Origin: an uncultured Haloferula sp.
Lineage (GTDB): Bacteria > Verrucomicrobiota > Verrucomicrobiae > Verrucomicrobiales > Akkermansiaceae
NCBI GenBank assembly: GCA_946481625.1
Contig: CAMLOZ010000220.1
Location: 1-6,482 of the forward strand
DNA: 6,482 bases
Direction of reading: 5' to 3'
Shown: piece after piece, positions 5,415 through 6,482 of the stretch
Layout of the letters: every line of letters starts with the position of its first letter
How positions within the stretch are numbered: the stretch's first letter is position 1
The notes under the pieces: model-generated
What the model was told of the DNA's origin: nothing
Seen by the model: only the letters and a program-made list of their open reading frames with translations
The model's database searches: none
Translations under genes and position numbers: made by a program

Positions 5415-6353
5415 ATGCGCCGATCCACGCTCCTCGCCCTCATTCTCGCCACCCCGGTCCTCCATGCCGAACCGCTGACGCAGGCGGACAAGGAGGCCCT
5501 GATGGAGAAACTCGAATCGTTGAACGACACGGCCAAGGAGAAGGCCATGACCCGGATGGGCAGCGCGATCGGTGCCTTCCGCACCGGGATGGCGAGCGAC
5601 GAAGCTGCGGTGGATCTCTACCTGAAGTGCGTGGAGAAGGTGCAATTCGAGGACCAGAAGCGCAGCGCGCAGGATTTCCGCGAATGGAAGCGGCGCGAGG
5701 GCGAGCGGCTGGACCAGGAGGGTCTGAAGCGTTGCCTGCGCCACCAGCTCCGCTGGCTGGTGCTGACGCTGGAGGCAGCGGAGAAGCCGGATCAGATTCC
5801 CCAGTTGGCGACACGTGCTTCGGAAGCACTGGACTCGATTTTCAGCAGCCCGGATCAATTCGAGGGCAATGTGGACCCGCTGCGCCAGCCGGTGACGGAG
5901 ACGGTTTTTGCCCGGGCCTATAGCCTCGGGGGGCTGAAGGTGGAGAAGTGGCCGCTGTCGCCGCTGGAACTGGGCCAGGTCTTCGACCAGGTCATGCTGC
6001 CGCCGCTGCGTGCGAAGGGAAGCTACGATACGATGCGGGAGCAATGGCAGCGCCGGATCCGCTACGAGGGGATCGCCCGGCAGAGCTTCACGGGCCGCCG
6101 CGAGAAGGGCAAGAAGGAGGAATCCAGCCCGGAGTACGACAAGTGGGTCTCGGAAGGCCAGCCGGAGATGGTGTGGAACATGGAAATGGATCTCTACAAA
6201 GCGGGCGACCAGAAGCGGGCGGCCTTGCGCATGCTGGGGCACATCGAGACCCACGTGACGCACCCGAAGGCGCGTGAGTGGGGCATGCAGTTCCGCGGGC
6301 TGATCGAGCCGGCGAAGGCCGCTCCGGAAACGGCGGACAAGGCGGCACCTTGA
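5415..6353 (+). CDS. Exported protein of unknown function (312 aa)
   Basis: I do not recognise the family. The protein begins with a clear Sec signal peptide: basic MRRS, a hydrophobic LLALILATPVL core, and a likely signal peptidase I site after LHA (residue 18). The mature part is hydrophilic and rich in Glu, Lys, Arg, Leu and Ala. It looks mostly helical, with likely helices at about 21-57, 61-75, 79-95 and 98-122. A second conserved-looking region runs from about 155 to 222, then a lysine-rich linker near 227-237, and an aromatic segment EMVWNMEMDLYKAGDQKR (251-268). The tail is Ala/Pro/Lys-rich and looks disordered. Two cysteines (C72, C107) could form a disulfide. The frame stays open back to 5169, but ATG 5415 gives the signal peptide. 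It is probably periplasmic and stands alone on its strand. Confidence 0.85.
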   Translation: MRRSTLLALILATPVLHAEPLTQADKEALMEKLESLNDTAKEKAMTRMGSAIGAFRTGMASDEAAVDLYLKCVEKVQFEDQKRSAQDFREWKRREGERLDQEGLKRCLRHQLRWLVLTLEAAEKPDQIPQLATRASEALDSIFSSPDQFEGNVDPLRQPVTETVFARAYSLGGLKVEKWPLSPLELGQVFDQVMLPPLRAKGSYDTMREQWQRRIRYEGIARQSFTGRREKGKKEESSPEYDKWVSEGQPEMVWNMEMDLYKAGDQKRAALRMLGHIETHVTHPKAREWGMQFRGLIEPAKAAPETADKAAP

Positions 6354-6362
6354 GAGAGCTTG

Positions 6363-6482
6363 TCAGCGCGTCACCTCGGTGCCGATGCCACCATGGGTGA
6401 AGATCTCCAGCAGCAGGGCGTGCGGCAGGCGGCCATCGATGAAGTGGACCTTGCGGACGCCGGCATTCAGGGCGTCGATGGC
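6363..6482 (-). CDS. argB: Acetylglutamate kinase ArgB, C-terminal end (partial)
   Basis: The last 39 codons of a minus-strand gene are visible, and the rest lies beyond the right edge. The translation includes [20 protein letters not shown] followed by [12 protein letters not shown], which is the characteristic C-terminus of N-acetylglutamate kinase (usual pattern: IDGR..HalLlEiFT..GiGT). ArgB phosphorylates N-acetylglutamate with ATP in the second step of arginine synthesis and is cytoplasmic. The stop is TGA (6363-6365 on the plus strand). The gene converges on the exported-protein gene with a 9-base gap and no room for a separate terminator. Only the tail is visible, but this motif is distinctive enough for a confident name. 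Confidence 0.93.
   Translation of the reverse strand, partial: AIDALNAGVRKVHFIDGRLPHALLLEIFTHGGIGTEVTR

Noticed and set aside
4392..6263. 623-codon open frame on the minus strand
   Set aside because: It is Arg/His/Pro/Leu-rich shadow sequence crossing the divergent intergenic region. It is opposite the exported protein and out of frame with the reductase.

Overview
This window looks like a piece of a high-GC bacterial chromosome, roughly two-thirds G+C by eye. The likely source is Verrucomicrobia or another PVC lineage (Luteolibacter-like). That assignment is inference from four things: general style; gene starts that mostly lack a recognisable Shine-Dalgarno sequence; a degenerate heptamer repeat of the NCGAACN type between genes; and a cluster of small intergenic hairpins of a kind I associate with PVC genomes. 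No rRNA or marker gene is present to confirm it.

Layout. Positions 1-456 (plus strand) hold the tail of an unrecognised gene, apparently frame-disturbed at a 7-A run, and a small acidic protein of unknown function. Positions 457-738 have no gene but carry at least five compact hairpins in a row. From 739 to 5236 everything is on the minus strand. In transcription order (high to low coordinate) this block is a 3-hydroxyisobutyrate-dehydrogenase-type reductase, an alpha/beta hydrolase starting 18 bases after it, hisF, a glycine-rich RRM RNA-binding protein with a strong terminator, and a YacL-type membrane PIN/TRAM protein. A divergent intergenic region (5237-5414) precedes a plus-strand gene for an exported protein of unknown function. 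That gene ends 9 bases from the convergent 3' end of argB, which runs off the right edge.

How the genes fit together. The reductase and hydrolase are probably co-transcribed. hisF lies 142 bases downstream on the same strand and may share the transcript. hisF (histidine) and argB (arginine) are single amino-acid biosynthesis genes without pathway partners in view. The RRM protein and the PIN/TRAM protein are both predicted to touch RNA and are neighbours, but a clear intrinsic terminator separates them, so they are probably separate transcription units.

I found no convincing evidence of an undescribed multi-gene system. The points most worth a second look are the hairpin array, the frame break at the left end, the heptamer repeat, the altered substrate motif in the reductase, and the unclassified exported protein.
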